Origin: Nitzschia sp. DOCU1 | Lineage: Eukaryota; Bacillariophyta; Bacillariophyceae; Bacillariales; Bacillariaceae | Direction of reading: 5' to 3' | DNA length: 64,000 nt | NCBI GenBank assembly: GCA_951394045.1 | Contig: OX595990.1 | Coordinates: forward strand, 1,674,001-1,738,000 | Shown here: piece after piece, positions 23,601-36,743 of the stretch | Layout of the letters: each line of letters opens with the position of its first letter | Position numbering within the stretch: the first letter of the stretch is position 1 | Notes under the pieces: generated by a model | Seen by the model: the letters and a program-made list of their open reading frames with translations, nothing else | Told to the model about the DNA's origin: nothing | Databases searched by the model: none | Position numbers and translations under genes: made by a program

Positions 23601-26600
23601 TCGGCATGGTGCCTCCAGGCGTCGTCGCTGAGGCTTACGGTGTGATTGAAGAGCGAATGGTGGATTGCGCAGATTTCATTGACCAGTGGCTGGCCTACCA
23701 GGCGTTGTGGGACACGCAAGTTTCGGATGTCTCTGCAGCTGTCGGCAAAGACATCGAGAAGTGGCAGAGTCTCCTTGTGGAGTCGGCAGAGGCAAGAGCT
23801 GCGCTCGACTTGTCCGCTACTATGGCTGAATTTGGCCCTGTCGTCGTTAAGTACAACAAAGTGCAGTCGCAAATCAACTTGAAGTACGATTCTTTTCAGA
23901 AAGAGCTCCAATCTTCCTTTGCCTCCGTCCTTTCTCAGTGCATTCATGATGCACACCAAAAGATGGAGGATGCCAAGGTGAAGCTGGAGGGAGCTTCGTT
24001 GGAAAGTTCTAGTGGCACGGAAAATATTGTCATTGGTGTTACATTTATCCAAGAAATGAAGTCGCAAGTGGAACCATGGGCTGAGGAGATTGTCCGCCTA
24101 GAGTCATCGGAACGCTTGCTGAAGCGGCAACGCCACCAGTTTAGAAGTGATTGGATGGAGACGACGGTGGTCAAGGGTCAGTTTGAACTAGTGCAGCAGG
24201 TTCTTGCCCGTCGGACCCAGTCGATGGAGCAACAATTCCCCCTCCTTCAAGCCAGAGTGTCCGCTGAGGAGAAGGCGGCATCCAAGCGTGCTGCGGAGCT
24301 TATCGCAGAGTGGAGCACTGACAAACCTTTGCGAGGAAACATGCCTCCGTCGGAAGCGCTCGCGTTGTTGGCGAAGTTTGAGTTCAATTTGAACAAGGCA
24401 AACAAACACCAGGAAAATCTCATTAAAGCGAAGGATGCTCTTGGGCTCGAACACTCCGCTGAAAGCAATGCTATTTCTGAATGTTTGGTGGAAGTCTCTG
24501 ACTTGAAGGAGGTCTGGGAAGCAGTCACGAAACCCTTTGAGGAGCTCCGCGACATCAAGGAGACGTCTTGGTCTTCTGCTGTCATGCGCAAGATTCGTCG
24601 CTCGTTGGATGATCTTCTGGCGGAGATGCGGTCGCTGCCAAATCGAATCCGTCAATATGATGCATATAACCACCTGCACGATGAAGTCAAGGACTACATT
24701 AGCGGCCACGGTCTGATGGCAGATCTGAAGACGGAGGCCTTGAAGGATAGACATTGGAAGACTATCATGCAGCGGCTTGGTATCGTCGGTCCATTTTCTG
24801 AGCTGACGGTGGGACTATTGTGGGAGAAAGGTGTTCTTTCGAAGAAGAAAGAAATGATTGAAGTCCTTACGGTTGCACAAGGAGAAATGGCCCTTGAAGT
24901 TTTCTTGGGGCAAGTTCGTGATAGGTGGATGAAACAAGAGCTCGAGTTGGTTCTTTTCCAAAATCGTGTTCGTTTGATCAAGGGTTGGGAGGATTTGTTT
25001 AATACGCTGGACGACCACATCGGAGGCCTTGCTCTTATGAAGAGTTCTCCTTACTACCGCGCTGTTCGTGAATTCCAGGAAGAAGGCAAACTATGGGAGG
25101 AACGCTTGACAAAGCTTCGCGCGGCCTTTGATTCGTGGATCGATGTCCAACGTAGATGGGTCTATCTCGAAGGAATCCTGTTTGGGAGCTCAGATATCAA
25201 GGCCCAGCTACCCGCCGAGTGGTCACGTTTCAAGAGCGTGGACTCAGAGTTCATTGCTTTGATGCGCCGAATTGCAAACCGCCCCTACGCCATGGAAGTG
25301 CTAAACATTGATAATCTCCAACGGACGCTTGAGAGACTGGGGAATCTTATGAATGTCATCCAACGTGCTCTCGGCGAATACCTAGAGAAGCAACGCCGTG
25401 ATTTTTCACGTTTTTATTTTCTTGGAGACGGTAGGTGCATAGATTATTGACGGAATTTTCATCCCCTTTCGTATCGCGAACTACCCTAACCAAAATTCAT
25501 GTTGCATTTTTCTCCGATTCAGATGATCTTCTCGAAATCATGGGGAATGCAAGCGAGCCTGGAAAAGTCCTGTCCCACGTCCCCAAGATGTTTGCTGGCA
25601 TCGCAGGGGCCAGGCAGAGCAAGGAGAACCTACCCGAGGACGCCGTCGCGAGACTCGATGCAATGGCAAGCAAGGACGGAGAGGTTGTGCCGTTTCATGA
25701 GCCAATAACAATCAAACAAGGCATGAGTGTCAAGGAATGGTTAAAGGAGATGGAGGAGCAGATGAAGAATACTCTAGCGCTACTTCTGGAACAAGCGGTT
25801 GCCGAAGATGTCTCGACCCATCTGACTGCGACCGACGAAAGCAAGTCTCGCTTCCTGGACTGGGCGACGAAATTCCCAGCGCAGATAATGATTCTTGCCA
25901 CTCAGATCAATTGGAGTATGGGGGTTGATGAAGCCTTACATGGGGATGACAGCACGACAGCCCTGCGGAATCAACTGATGACCACGGAATGGAAGCTTGG
26001 GGTCATGGCAGAAACGGTGCTCCTTGAACTCCCTCCGCAGTCTAGGAAGAAGTTTGAGCAAATGGTATGTCAAATGGGTTGATTCTTTGACATTGCTTCG
26101 CGGAAATAAAGTCGGCGTCGTCTCATATTTGAACCCTTTCTTAGATTACAGAGCTTGTGTATCAGCGTGATACTATTCGCGAGCTGATTGATGAGAATGT
26201 TGACTCACCGACGGATTTCCGTTGGCTCTATCATTTGCGGTAAGTTAGGTTTAGTCCTACCGGTGGAACTCAAGAAAGAACAGTCACTAACCCGAACCTT
26301 AACAGGTACACGTATAATCCAAAGGCCCCCAAACTGACCGAAAAATTGAGGATTTCTCTTTCCAATGCGACATTCTACTATGGCTTTGAATATCTTGGAA
26401 TAGGAGAGCGCCTGGTGCAGACGCCCCTGACGGATAAGTGCTATCTCACTCTGACCCAAGCACTCCATTTCCGACTCGGTGGGTCGCCTTTCGGACCTGC
26501 TGGTACCGGAAAAACAGAAACTGTCAAGGCTCTTGGCGCTCAGTTGGGTCGCTTTGTTCTGGTATTTAATTGCGACGAAACGTTTGACTTTGGCGCAATG

Positions 26601-29600
26601 GGACGTCTTTTCGCTGGGCTCTGTCAGGTCGGAGCATGGGTAAGTACCAACAATGCTTGAGAGACGTCGGTTTGGACTTTGGTAATCTCACCCATTTAAT
26701 TTACAAAGGGGTGCTTCGATGAGTACAATAGATTAACCCCCTCAATTCTCTCTGCCACCAGCCAACAAATCCTTACGATCCAGCGTGGTCTACAGTCCCA
26801 ACAGTCCCATGTGGAACTCCTTGGCAGATCTGTGGCGTTAGACCCGAACATGGGCATTTTTATTACGATGAACCCGGGGTACGCCGGCCGTTCGAACCTA
26901 CCTGACAACCTCAAGAACCTCTTCAGGAGCGTGGCCATGACTGTTCCGGACAGGAAGCTGATTGCCCAAGTGATGCTCTACAGTCAGGGCATTGTCACCG
27001 CCGAGCAACTCGCCCCAAAGATCGTTGACTTGTTCTTGCTTTGTGACGCGAAAATGTCCAAGCAAAGACATTACGATTTCGGCCTGCGAGCTTTGAAGAC
27101 CTTGCTAGTGAGCGCTGGAGCCATGAAGCGAAAGGCTCTAGAGGGAAAGGGGGATTTATAAGGAAAAGCCTTAGCCGATGAGGAGGAGAAGGCCTTGATT
27201 GTTGGAACTTGCAACAATGTACTGCCAAAGCTGATTGCGGAGGACATGATCATCTTCAAGGAAGTTCTTGAGTCGGTCTTTCCTGGTTCCGAAGTGTCAA
27301 AAATGGACGATGAACACCTGAAAGAAGAAATGCTGATTATTTGTGAAAACAAAGGACTTGTCACCTCTGACGGTTTCATACAGAAGATGCTCCAGCTAAA
27401 GCAAGTAATTGAAATGCGACATGGAATCATGGTAGTTGGACCATGTGGATCTGGCAAAAGTGCAGCGCTGCGAGTTCTGCTCGAGTCAATGGAAAAGGTC
27501 GATGGAATCAAAGGCGATCTCTATGTGATCGATCCCAAGTCCATCCACAAAGAAAACCTCTACGGGAGCCTAGACGGCACGACACTTGAATGGACGGATG
27601 GAGTTTTCACAGGCCTGCTTCGAAGGATTACAGACAACCAAAAAGGAGAATCTGAACGACGCCATTGGGTCGTATTCGATGGAAATGTTGACCCTGACTG
27701 GGCCGAGAACTTGAACAGGTACGCATGGTCCACCGGTCCCCCCGCCATACGTACCGATATTTTGATTCTAATCTTCTTCTGCCCGCTTACTTCTGCAGTG
27801 TACTCGATGACAACAAGATGCTCACGCTGCCAAGCGGCGAACGTCTACGAATCCCCGACAACCTTAGAATCATCCTTGAGGTCGACAGTCTCGCATTCGC
27901 AACGCCTGCTACCGTGTCTCGGTGCGGTATGGTGTGGTTTAGCAAAGACACCGTTACAACCGAGATGGCTCTTGGTCACATGATGAAGACACTTTCGAAA
28001 GAAGATTTGTCGGGAGATAGGAGCGGAGATGAAAATATTCCTGCCGCCCAGACGAACTTCATTGGGTCGATTCGACCATTTATAGTACCGGATCGAACGT
28101 CGTCGCTGGTCATGGACGCGTTGGACTTCGCTTTGAACGAAAGCCATGTCATGCACGCCACAAGGGAGCGTCTACTACATACTTTCAAATCGCTGTTGTT
28201 GCAGGGGGTTGGCCTGGCCATAGCTTACGACGAGAACCATCCTGACTTCCCGATGGTAGGCGAACACATGGAGAAGTTTGCAAAGAAATGGCTGCTACAC
28301 GCGCTGGTGTGGTCGTTCGCTGGTAGCGCATCTTGGGGCGTCCGGAAGAAATTTGGAGACATGCTGCTGAGGACGAGTGGTGTCGTATTGCCACAGAGTG
28401 ACCGTAGTCTAGTCGACTACAGGGTTCGCGTGGAAGACGGGGAGTACGAGCTGTGGAGCGACAGCGTACCTCGCACGGAGATTGAGAGCCATCGCGTTTC
28501 TGCAACTGATATTGTGATTACTACCACAGATACCATAAGGCACTCAGACCTGCTTGCAGCTTGGTTGTCCTCCCGCCTTCCGATCGTTCTGTGCGGTCCG
28601 CCAGGTAGCGGCAAGAGTAAGTGAAGTGGCGATAGTTCGAAGGAAACACGGGAATTCAACCATCTCATTGTGATTTTTCTCTCTCTCTACTAGCAATGAC
28701 TCTGACTGCAGTTTTACAGTCAATACAGGGTGTGGTGTTGACAAGTTTGAATTTCTCGAGCCGAACCACTCCGGAAATCATTTTGAAGGTTTTCCAACAA
28801 TACTGTTCCTACGTGCGCAGGGGAAAAGACACTGTGTTGGAACCCTCGGACAGTCTAGGGGCCCAAAGTTGGCTTGTGGTCTTTTGCGATGAAATTAATC
28901 TACCGGAAGAGGATTCCTACGGGACTCAGCGTGTTATCATGTTTATGCGCCAGCTGGTGGAGCAAGGTGGCTTCTGGAGAAATGACAATGTTTGGGTCAA
29001 GATCAATCGCATCCAGTTCGTTGGAGCGTGCAATCCGCCTACCGATGCAGGTCGTGTGGAAATGTCTCATCGTTTCTTGCGACACGTCCCTCTTCTCCTC
29101 GTGGATTTCCCCGAAAGGGACTCGCTATTGCAGATATACCGAACATTCAATGGAGGGATGATGAAGCTCTTTCCGAATTTGAAGGGCGAGACAGAAGGAA
29201 TGACAGAGGCCATGGTCGAAGTATATTTTGAAAACCAATCACGCTTTACGCCAAGCATGCAGCCCCAGTATTTTTATTCGCCACGTGAGCTGAGCAGGTG
29301 GGTCAGAGGCATTTATGAATCTATAGTCAACATGGATCAAGGGCTGACAAAGGAGGAGCTGACGCGAATCTGGACCCACGAAGGACTTCGTTTATTCTGC
29401 GACCGCTTGGTTGACGAAAAGGACAAAAAGTGGTGCCACGACAAGATTGACGAGGTCGCGCAGAAATGGTTTGCTGGAGTCGACTTTGACGTCGCGTTGA
29501 AGAGACCCCTGTTCTACACTTCATGGCTCAGTAAGGACACCAGGAAGGTTGAACGCGATGAACTTAAGGAATTCCTTGCAGCGCGGCTCCGTGTCTTTTA

Positions 29601-32600
29601 CGAGGAAGAACTCGACATGCCTTTGGTCGTTTTTGACGAGGTATTGGAGCATATCCTGAGAATCGATCGCGTGTTACGGCAGCCCATGGGTCACTTGCTG
29701 CTGTGCGGAGATTCTGGTGCTGGAAAGACGGTTCTCAGCCGATTCGTTTCGTGGATGAACGGTTTGAACACATTTCAGATCAAAGCTCATAGCCGCTACG
29801 GCATTGAGGATTTCTTTGAAGATCTCAGGACAGTAATGAGAAGGGTGGGCTGCGACGGCGAGAAAATTACCTTTATTTTCGACGAGAGCAACGTCCTCTC
29901 GTCGGGCTTCTTGGAAGCAATGAATGCCTTGCTAGCCAGTGGAGAAGTCCCGGGGTTATTCGAAGGAGACGAGTATAATGCCCTCATTAATTCGTGTCGA
30001 GACAGCGCAGCAAGAGACGGCGTAATCCTTGAGTCCACGGAAGAATTGTTCAAGAGATTCCAATCGATCGTGCAGCGTAATCTCCACGTGGTTTTTACCA
30101 TCAACCCAAGCGGCGGCGATTGGAAGAACCGGTCCACCACGTCGCCGGCTCTGTTCAATCGTTGTGTCGTAGATTGGTTTGGAACGTGGGGAAGCAAGGC
30201 AATGGGTGAGGTGGCGAAAGAATTTACACTGAGACTCGATTTCGGCGACGCCGAGGCCGTCGGAGGATCGTGGGGCATCGGCGACGGCGAGGTTCTTATG
30301 GAACGAGTTGCTGAGGTGTTCGAGGGGCACAGTGGTGGTTTACGTCAGGCAGTTGTCGCTGCCCTAGTCGACTTGCACACCATTGCAAAAGAGACAGCAG
30401 AAAATGCCGCTAGCGAGCCAAGCAGTATTACTCGTACGTTCCTTTCGCCCAGGGACTACTTGACCCTCATCCAGAATTTTGTGTCTTGTCTGAACAAGAG
30501 GAGGGAAGAGGTTGAAGACCAGCAGCTCCACACGAACGCCGGCCTCGAAAAGTTGCGCCAAACGCAGGAAAATGTCGCCGAACTAAAGCAGAGTCTAGGC
30601 CAGAAGACCACGGCCCTTCGAGAGAAAGAAAGCCTTGCCAACGAGAAATTGCAGCAAATGGTCGCTGATCAGAATGTGGCTGAAAAGAGGAAGGTGGAAG
30701 CTGAGAAAATGAGAACGGAGGTCAGGAAGCAGCAAGTAGAAATCGACACCCGGAAGGATTCAGCCCAGAGAGAGCTTGAAAGCGCCGAGCCAGCTCTCCG
30801 CAGCGCTCAAGCAAGTGTGCGGGGAATCAAAAAGCGAGATTTGGATGAAGTTAGAGCACTCTCCCGCCCTCCAAACAATGTGAAGCTTACCCTAGAATGC
30901 GTTGCCATCATGCTTGGCGAGACGAAAGTGGACTGGGCCGATGTCCGCAAGCTCTTGTCGAAAAGCGACTTCATTCCCTCCATTTTGAATTTTGATGCTG
31001 ATCTTCTTTCGGCGAAACAAATCAAATTGGTCCGGGACAACTACCTCGAAGGCAACCCAGACTTGAGCACTGAAGCTGTCATGCGGTCAAGCAAAGCCTG
31101 TGGCCCGTTGTTTCAGTGGGCAGAATCGCAGATCCGGTACTCGACTGTGTACAACAGGATCCAACCGCTTCGGGAAGAAGTTGAGCAGCTTGAACAGGAA
31201 GCCAAGGGTGTGAAGGAAAAGCTCGAAACAGTCGAGGCCGAAGTGGAATCCCTCGAGGCTTCGATAGCACAGTACAAATCAGACTATGCTTTGCTTATTC
31301 GGGATGTAGAGGCCTTGAAGGCTGAAATGGCAACAGTAAAGACAAAGGTTGAAAGAGCGGAGAGCTTGCTGAAGTCTTTGGGCCACGAGAGCGACCGCTG
31401 GCAGAAGAGCTCTAATGGGTTTCAGTCCATTCTCAAAAGTTTGGTTGGCGATGGTCTTCTAATGGCCGCTTTCCTCACTTACAGTGGTTTCTTCGACTTT
31501 AAGAACAGGTCATTGATGATGGAGAGGTGGAAGCATACTCTCGACGTGCTTGGTATCGACTATCGAGAAGACCTTGGTATTGTTGAATCGTTGAGCAAGG
31601 CCTCCGCCCGCCTTCACTGGCAAGCGGATGGTTTGCCCGGTGACCAATTGAGCCTTGAAAACGGTGTAATTCTTGACCACGCCGTTCGGTTCCCGCTCGT
31701 GATCGATCCCTCTGGTTCGGCGATTGCCTTCATTATGAAGAGGTACCAGGATGACAAAATCCAGAAGACTAGCTTTTTGGATAAGGCTTTCATGAAAACT
31801 CTGGCTGGCGCTGTGCGTTTTGGAACTGCTCTGCTGGTCGAAAACGTAGAACACATTGACCCTATCCTGAACCCTTTGTTGAACAAGGAGTTGCAAAGAA
31901 CTGGTGGGCGGACTCTTGTCCGAATCGGGACAGAGGAGATTGACTACAGCCCGAAATTCAAGATCATTCTCAGCACGAAGAATCCGGCCGTTCAGCTTAC
32001 CCCAGATGTTTGCTCGCGGGTCACGCTGATCAATTTCAGCGTAACGCCAGCCAGTCTGCAGAGCCAGAGCCTGAGTCAGGTGGTCAAAGTAGAAAAGCCC
32101 GAGTTGGAAACGCAACGAGCGGCACTCCTGAAGCTTCAGGGAGAGCAAAACGTGAAACTGCGAGAACTCGAGGATCAAATGCTTGCCAAAATTAGCGCCT
32201 GCGAAGGCAGTATTCTTGATGATGACCAAGTCGTTGCGGGGATGGAGGTTTTGATGAAGGAGGGTGCGCAAGTTGAAGAGCAGATTGCGAAAAGCGAGGA
32301 AGTGATGCAAGAAGTCCATCGTGCTGTCGCTCGTTTCGAGCCCCTGTCCACTGTTTGTCGAAAGCTTTTCGTGTTGTTGATTGCTCTTCGTGAGGTCAGT
32401 TTCCTATACGAGTTCAGTGCTGCTACATTTATGAATATCATGGAGGATGTTTTGGCAAAGAACAAAGGGTCCGGTAGCGAAAGCGAGACAGAGCGCATAG
32501 CCACATTGAAAGAAGCGATGTTCCGAGAAGTCGGCGCGCGTATCTCTCGAGGATTGTCCGCAGACGACAAGGTTGTCTTTTCCACTCTTTTGGCAAGACT

Positions 32601-33693
32601 CTACTCGGGCAATGAAACTATTGGGTCGCAGAGTGCGGAGACAGCAGAGGATTTTGTGAAGCAATTTTCTTCTGTCTTGGGCGAAGGATTCCCATGGCAA
32701 GGTCGAGGGTTAAATGAATTGCAAAGCGTGACCGAAGAGGAGCTAGGTCCTACAGTGCCCCTCTTGCTCTGCAGCGCTCCTGGCCATGACGTGAGCGGCC
32801 GTGTCGAATCAATGGCCCGCGATTTGAAGCAGGACCTGTCATCTGTTGCAATGGGTAGTGCCGAGGGGTTTGACACAGCCGAGTCACTGGTTACATCAGC
32901 CGCAAAGCGTGGAAACTGGGTCATGCTAAAGAATGTCCACCTGTGCACGGACTGGCTGCGTGAAACGTTTGTGAAGAAGTTGCAATCTTTGGGTCACAAC
33001 ACACACCCTGACTTTCGAATGTTTATCACGAGCGAGATCAGTCCAAAGCTACCCGCTGGACTTCTTCGCTTGTGTGACATTATTGTCGCCGAGGCTCCGA
33101 CGGGTATCCAAGCATCCATGACCCGGTTCTTCTCAAGCATTTCTCGTACAAGGCTGGAAAATCCAGTGCACAATCGCTTGTATCTTTTGTTGGCATGGAC
33201 GCACGCAGTGATCCAAGAACGGCTTCGATATGTCCCAAGTGGATGGTCAGAGAAGTACGAGTTCACCGAGGCTGATGCATCGCATGGACTCGACGTGATT
33301 GACTCCTTGATCAAGGACATGGGAGGCGGTAGTCTTGACCCCGAGAAGTTGCCTTGGGATGCGATCCGTTCGACGCTCAGGAAGGGAGTCTTTGGGGGAC
33401 GCGTAACCCAAACCGTCGATCAGGATTCTTTGGATCAGCTCGTGAATTTTGTATTTGTGCCAAAGACATTTGATTTGAACTTCAAACTTGTCCCTGGAGT
33501 AGCAGATTCTCCTGTCCTCCCAGAAGGGACCTCGAAGGAAGAGTGCGTGAAATGGATTGCCTCTCTAGCATCCCCCACCCCACCGACATGGGTGGGTCTT
33601 GGCCCTGACGCCGAAAAGGATCTCGAAGCTCGCAGAGCCGAGTCGATCAAACTGAAGATTACCAAAGTCTCAGAGAAGGAGGAGCACGAGTAG
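20660..33693 (+). CDS. Cytoplasmic dynein 1 heavy chain (DYNC1H1-like), with in-frame TAA
   Basis: The inferred exons are 20660-25430, 25523-26064, 26145-26239, 26306-26639, 26709-27718, 27799-28616 and 28694-33693. All introns are GT-AG of 66-92 bp with consistent phases, and the frame is about 4189 codons. The tail (for example [19 protein letters not shown]) aligns with cytoplasmic rather than axonemal heavy chains. Four P-loops are visible: AAA1 [10 protein letters not shown] near residue 1867, AAA2 [10 protein letters not shown] near 2158, AAA3 GPPGSGKTMT near 2516 and AAA4 [10 protein letters not shown] near 2862. A coiled-coil stalk (about 3120-3430) flanks a recognisable microtubule-binding tip, followed by AAA5 and AAA6. 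There are two oddities. A TAA at 27159-27161 lies in frame between AAA1 and AAA2. The protein also stops about 30 residues after the TWVGL motif, so the C-terminal domain is absent. The stop codon lies only 58 bp from the convergent Rab gene. Confidence 0.93.
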
Positions 33694-33751
33694 ACAAAGA
33701 AACTGCGGACTCTAAAATTAGAAAAGACGACGGAGAAACCTACAACTACCC

Positions 33752-34399
33752 TTAGACGTTCTGGCAACAACCCTTTTTCTTGCCACCATCTTGACTCAAG
33801 CTGATGGTCTGCCCAGCAGTCAACGAGGGCTGGTTTGCCGCTTCTTCTGCCGCCACATTTCGACGAGACATCAATCTGTAAATTTCTGTCAAAATTCGCT
33901 GAAAGGCCGTGTCAACCCCGCTAGCATCCAGAGCCGAAGTCTCGATGAAAGCAAGGTTGTGTTGCTCCGAGAACGCCATCGCCTCGTCTGTTTCCACTGC
34001 ACGTAAGTGACGCAGATCGCTCTTGTTTCCGACAAGCATGACTACAATATTGGCTTCCGCATGATCACGCAGTTCCTTCAACCAGCGCTCGACGTTTTCG
34101 AAGGTGCTGTGCTTTGAGATGTCATACACCAACAGTGCACCTACTGCTCCTCTGTAGTAAGCTGAAGTGATGGCGCGGTAGCGCTCCTGTCCAGCAGTGT
34201 CCCAAATTTGCGCCTTGATTGTCTTGCCCTCGGCCTGGATGGATTTCGTGGCAAACTCGACTCCGATGGTGGACTTCGACTCGAGATTGAATTCATTTCG
34301 CGTAAATCTGGACAGGAGATTGGACTTCCCGACTCCAGAGTCCCCAATCAGGACAATTTTGAACAGGTAGTCGTACTCTTCGTCAACACGGGCTGCCAT
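33752..34399 (-). CDS. Rab11/RabA-type small GTPase
   Basis: This is a single exon of 215 aa. All G motifs are present: P-loop GDSGVGKS, switch I with [19 protein letters not shown] (G3), GNKSDL (G4) and ETSALD (G5). The segment [20 protein letters not shown] and the C-terminus GCCQNV are hallmarks of the Rab11 subfamily; the two Cys near the end are the geranylgeranylation sites. The family drives recycling-endosome and trans-Golgi traffic and cytokinesis. Length and motifs are complete with no sign of damage. The gene converges with dynein across 58 bp. Confidence 0.97.
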   Translation of the reverse strand: MAARVDEEYDYLFKIVLIGDSGVGKSNLLSRFTRNEFNLESKSTIGVEFATKSIQAEGKTIKAQIWDTAGQERYRAITSAYYRGAVGALLVYDISKHSTFENVERWLKELRDHAEANIVVMLVGNKSDLRHLRAVETDEAMAFSEQHNLAFIETSALDASGVDTAFQRILTEIYRLMSRRNVAAEEAANQPSLTAGQTISLSQDGGKKKGCCQNV

Positions 34400-34990
34400 T
34401 TTTCAATGCTGTGGTCTAGAGGGACGTCAACAATAGGTGTTGAGCAACGAGAACATTATGCTTTGATCTTTTCGTGGATGCTCGGCTGCTCCTTGGAGAG
34501 TGCACGCGCGCCCCTCAACGGTCGAAACAACACGGGAAACACCAAATGGCGTGACCTAACTCATTGGCCTCCGACAGCCTCTCGAACAATGCATTGAACG
34601 ATACCGCAGTCCAGAGAGAAGAGCGATGGGACAAATCATATCAAACCAACAGCCATGACTTACATTGACTTCGACAATGACGATTGTTGGAGTCCGTAGT
34701 TACTGTAGAGAGCAGTACGGGAAATGACCGCAAGAGATGCTTGCATGCTGGGGGTGGGTTGGTGGCAAAGTCCGCGGCCGAGCGAGGGCCGCTTGAAGAT
34801 TGGCCGGCGTGCGGACTTTCGAGTTTGTCGTACTGATGTCGACCGTTGCGGGCGTTGGCGCATACCTAGGCCTTTGATGATTGTACTTGCATATGTGAGT
34901 AAGATACTAGTTTTATGGCGGACAGAAAAGTCGGACCACTGCGCACGCGTTTCAAGCGCGCTTTTCGACCGCTGCGTCACCGCGCACTGA
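34400..34990. other. Intergenic/promoter region of the Rab gene
   Basis: This is about 590 bp upstream of the Rab gene. Weak open frames on both strands show no motif. A donor-like GTGAGTAAG near 34895 may belong to the degraded exon region just downstream. Confidence 0.35.
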
Positions 34991-34996
34991 CATTAC

Positions 34997-35266
34997 TAAT
35001 GCTTGGAAGGAATCATCGTCAAGTCGTTCTCGGAGCGGGAGATTCAGATGGTGCTAGCCCTCTTTCGTGGAGAGGCGCTCGCTCACCATATGGAGGACTC
35101 ATACCTCGGCCATGGGGAGTGCAAGTGGCTTCGTAGCTGTGATCAGTGAAGACATTGTACCCACGGGAGATGCAAGCATCAACAAACTGCTTGCATCAGA
35201 GGAGGATTAATCACAGGCCGTGCTAGAGAAGCGATACAAGAGGCTGCGACATGAAGTGTATTCATG
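34997..35266 (+). pseudogene. Possible degraded gene or exon remnant
   Basis: Two stretches read like protein but are not in one open frame. About 35003-35150 encodes a charged helix-like text beginning LEGIIVKSFSEREIQMVLAL and ending at a TGA. In another frame, from about 35110 on, the text GFVAVISEDIVPTGDASIN runs to a TAA and then resumes as QAVLEKRYKRLRHEVYS before a TGA. The composition looks coding, but a frameshift and an internal stop break it, and no intron of normal size repairs it. I do not recognise a family. It may be a pseudogene or mis-split exons of a small gene. Confidence 0.25.
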
Positions 35267-35296
35267 ACCATATGACAATAGACAAACTAGATTTTT

Positions 35297-36743
35297 TCAA
35301 TAGTGCATCTTTGGTGGAGCGGGTAAAGAGGAAAGTTGTGGCTGCGAACTACTTGGCTTTGAGCTCTCCATTGGAGGCGGGGCAGAGAAAAGAGCTGCTG
35401 CATCCTCTACCGGCTTTCCCGGCGTCGAATACTGTGGATCGGGAGGGGACAGCTCTATCGTCTCTTGATCTCTTGTTTCTTCTGCACCCTGGGACTGTCT
35501 TTCTTCGGGGATAGCGCCCGATCGACCTAGTGGAGCCTTCGCTTCCGTCGATATCTCGCTAGTACCCAGTTCGTGGGGTTGCCGTGTACCATCCTCTGGA
35601 TTTGTACGCCCCGTGATTTCGTCCTTTTCCACTTCCATTTCCAAGTGTGGTTCCATCTCTACCATCCCGGCATTTCTTTGTCCATCGTAGTTGGCGTTTT
35701 CTTTGTTTGTCCATCGCACCTTTCGCTCAACAGACTTTCCAATGGTAGAGCGGCATGCATTTGGTAGACGGTGGAGATAACCGACGCCAACCTCGGCCCC
35801 CAGCAAGCCTGTAATGTTGTAGTATAGAATTTAGGATAGCTCGAACCCAAACTGATCTCAAAACTCGTAAGTCACCACTTACCTGCTCCACCCCACGAGA
35901 AAGAGGGCACGAGGCCAACAACACGAACCACATCCGAGTCCGAGTTGTAAACGTATATTTCGACAACTTGATTGATATTTTCTTCCAGAACATTGGCCAG
36001 GACCGAAGGATTGTTGAAGTTTTGGGTTGTGGTTCCCAACAAAAAGTCTTTGAGGGACTGAAGTCCAGCTGAAAACCAATTTTTAATCTATTTGTGAGTC
36101 TCAGGTAAATCCTTTAGTAGGCAAGAGTTGGTGCTTTCTCACCTTCTGCGGCAGGAGATCCCTCCTCAACATCAAGAACTCTAACTAATCGCTCATCTGC
36201 TCCACCATAGTTGTCGAGTTTGATTGTTACACCAAGCAATCCTACACCCCCTTCGAACTCATTGGGGACCAGCTCCACCAGCCTTTTCTCCTGAGCCTGC
36301 GATCCGATGAAACGTGAGGAAGATCCACAAAAGATGATTGATAAACTGGTGAATTTGAGCGCACCTTGATATTCCACACCACTAAAATCGTATGTGCATG
36401 TGATGGCAGACAAGGGCAAGCTTGTGAGTGCTCACGACAAGTATTCTTGCAATGACCCGACCGACAAAGATGACATACACAGTTCTACAGGTTTTCCCTT
36501 GTTTTCGTGCAGCATGGCTGGGAAGTCCACATCATCATATTCCTCGCCCTCTTCTAGACCCTCGCCGCTCCCTAGTAGCATCACACCATTTGCACCAACC
36601 AGGAAATCAAAGAAAGAGACGAGACCGGCCTTGGAAGCAGGAGAATTGGGCTGGACGCCAAGGACTCGGTAACCCAGTGTTTCAATGCCCTCAAATTCGG
36701 CGAAATCATCGCCGTCTTCTGCGCTAGGAGCAGCATTGCCCAT
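35297..36743 (-). CDS. GRASP55/65-type Golgi reassembly-stacking protein
   Basis: On the minus strand the exons are 36743-36479, 36381-36365, 36296-36143, 36068-35883 and 35808-35297. The introns are 97, 68, 74 and 74 bp, all GT-AG with matching phases, giving 377 aa. The two tandem PDZ-like halves of the GRASP domain are clear. The first has LGVQPNSPASKAGLVSFFDF, KPVEL then VWNIK, and GVGLLGVTIKLD. The second has EEGSPA then AGLQSLKDFLLG, VVEIYVYNSDSD and FSWGGAG then LLGAEVGVGYLHRLP. The N-terminus MGNAAPS fits N-myristoylation at Gly2, the known membrane anchor of the family. The C-terminal 170 residues are Pro/Ser/Glu-rich, like the regulatory tail of GRASPs. The role is Golgi stacking and unconventional secretion. 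Exon 2 is only 17 bp. Confidence 0.9.

Noticed and set aside
27108..27182. A 75-bp GT-AG intron that would remove the dynein TAA
   Set aside because: It would delete the conserved VSAG..KR segment after AAA1 and has a weak acceptor. It is kept only as an alternative in the finding.
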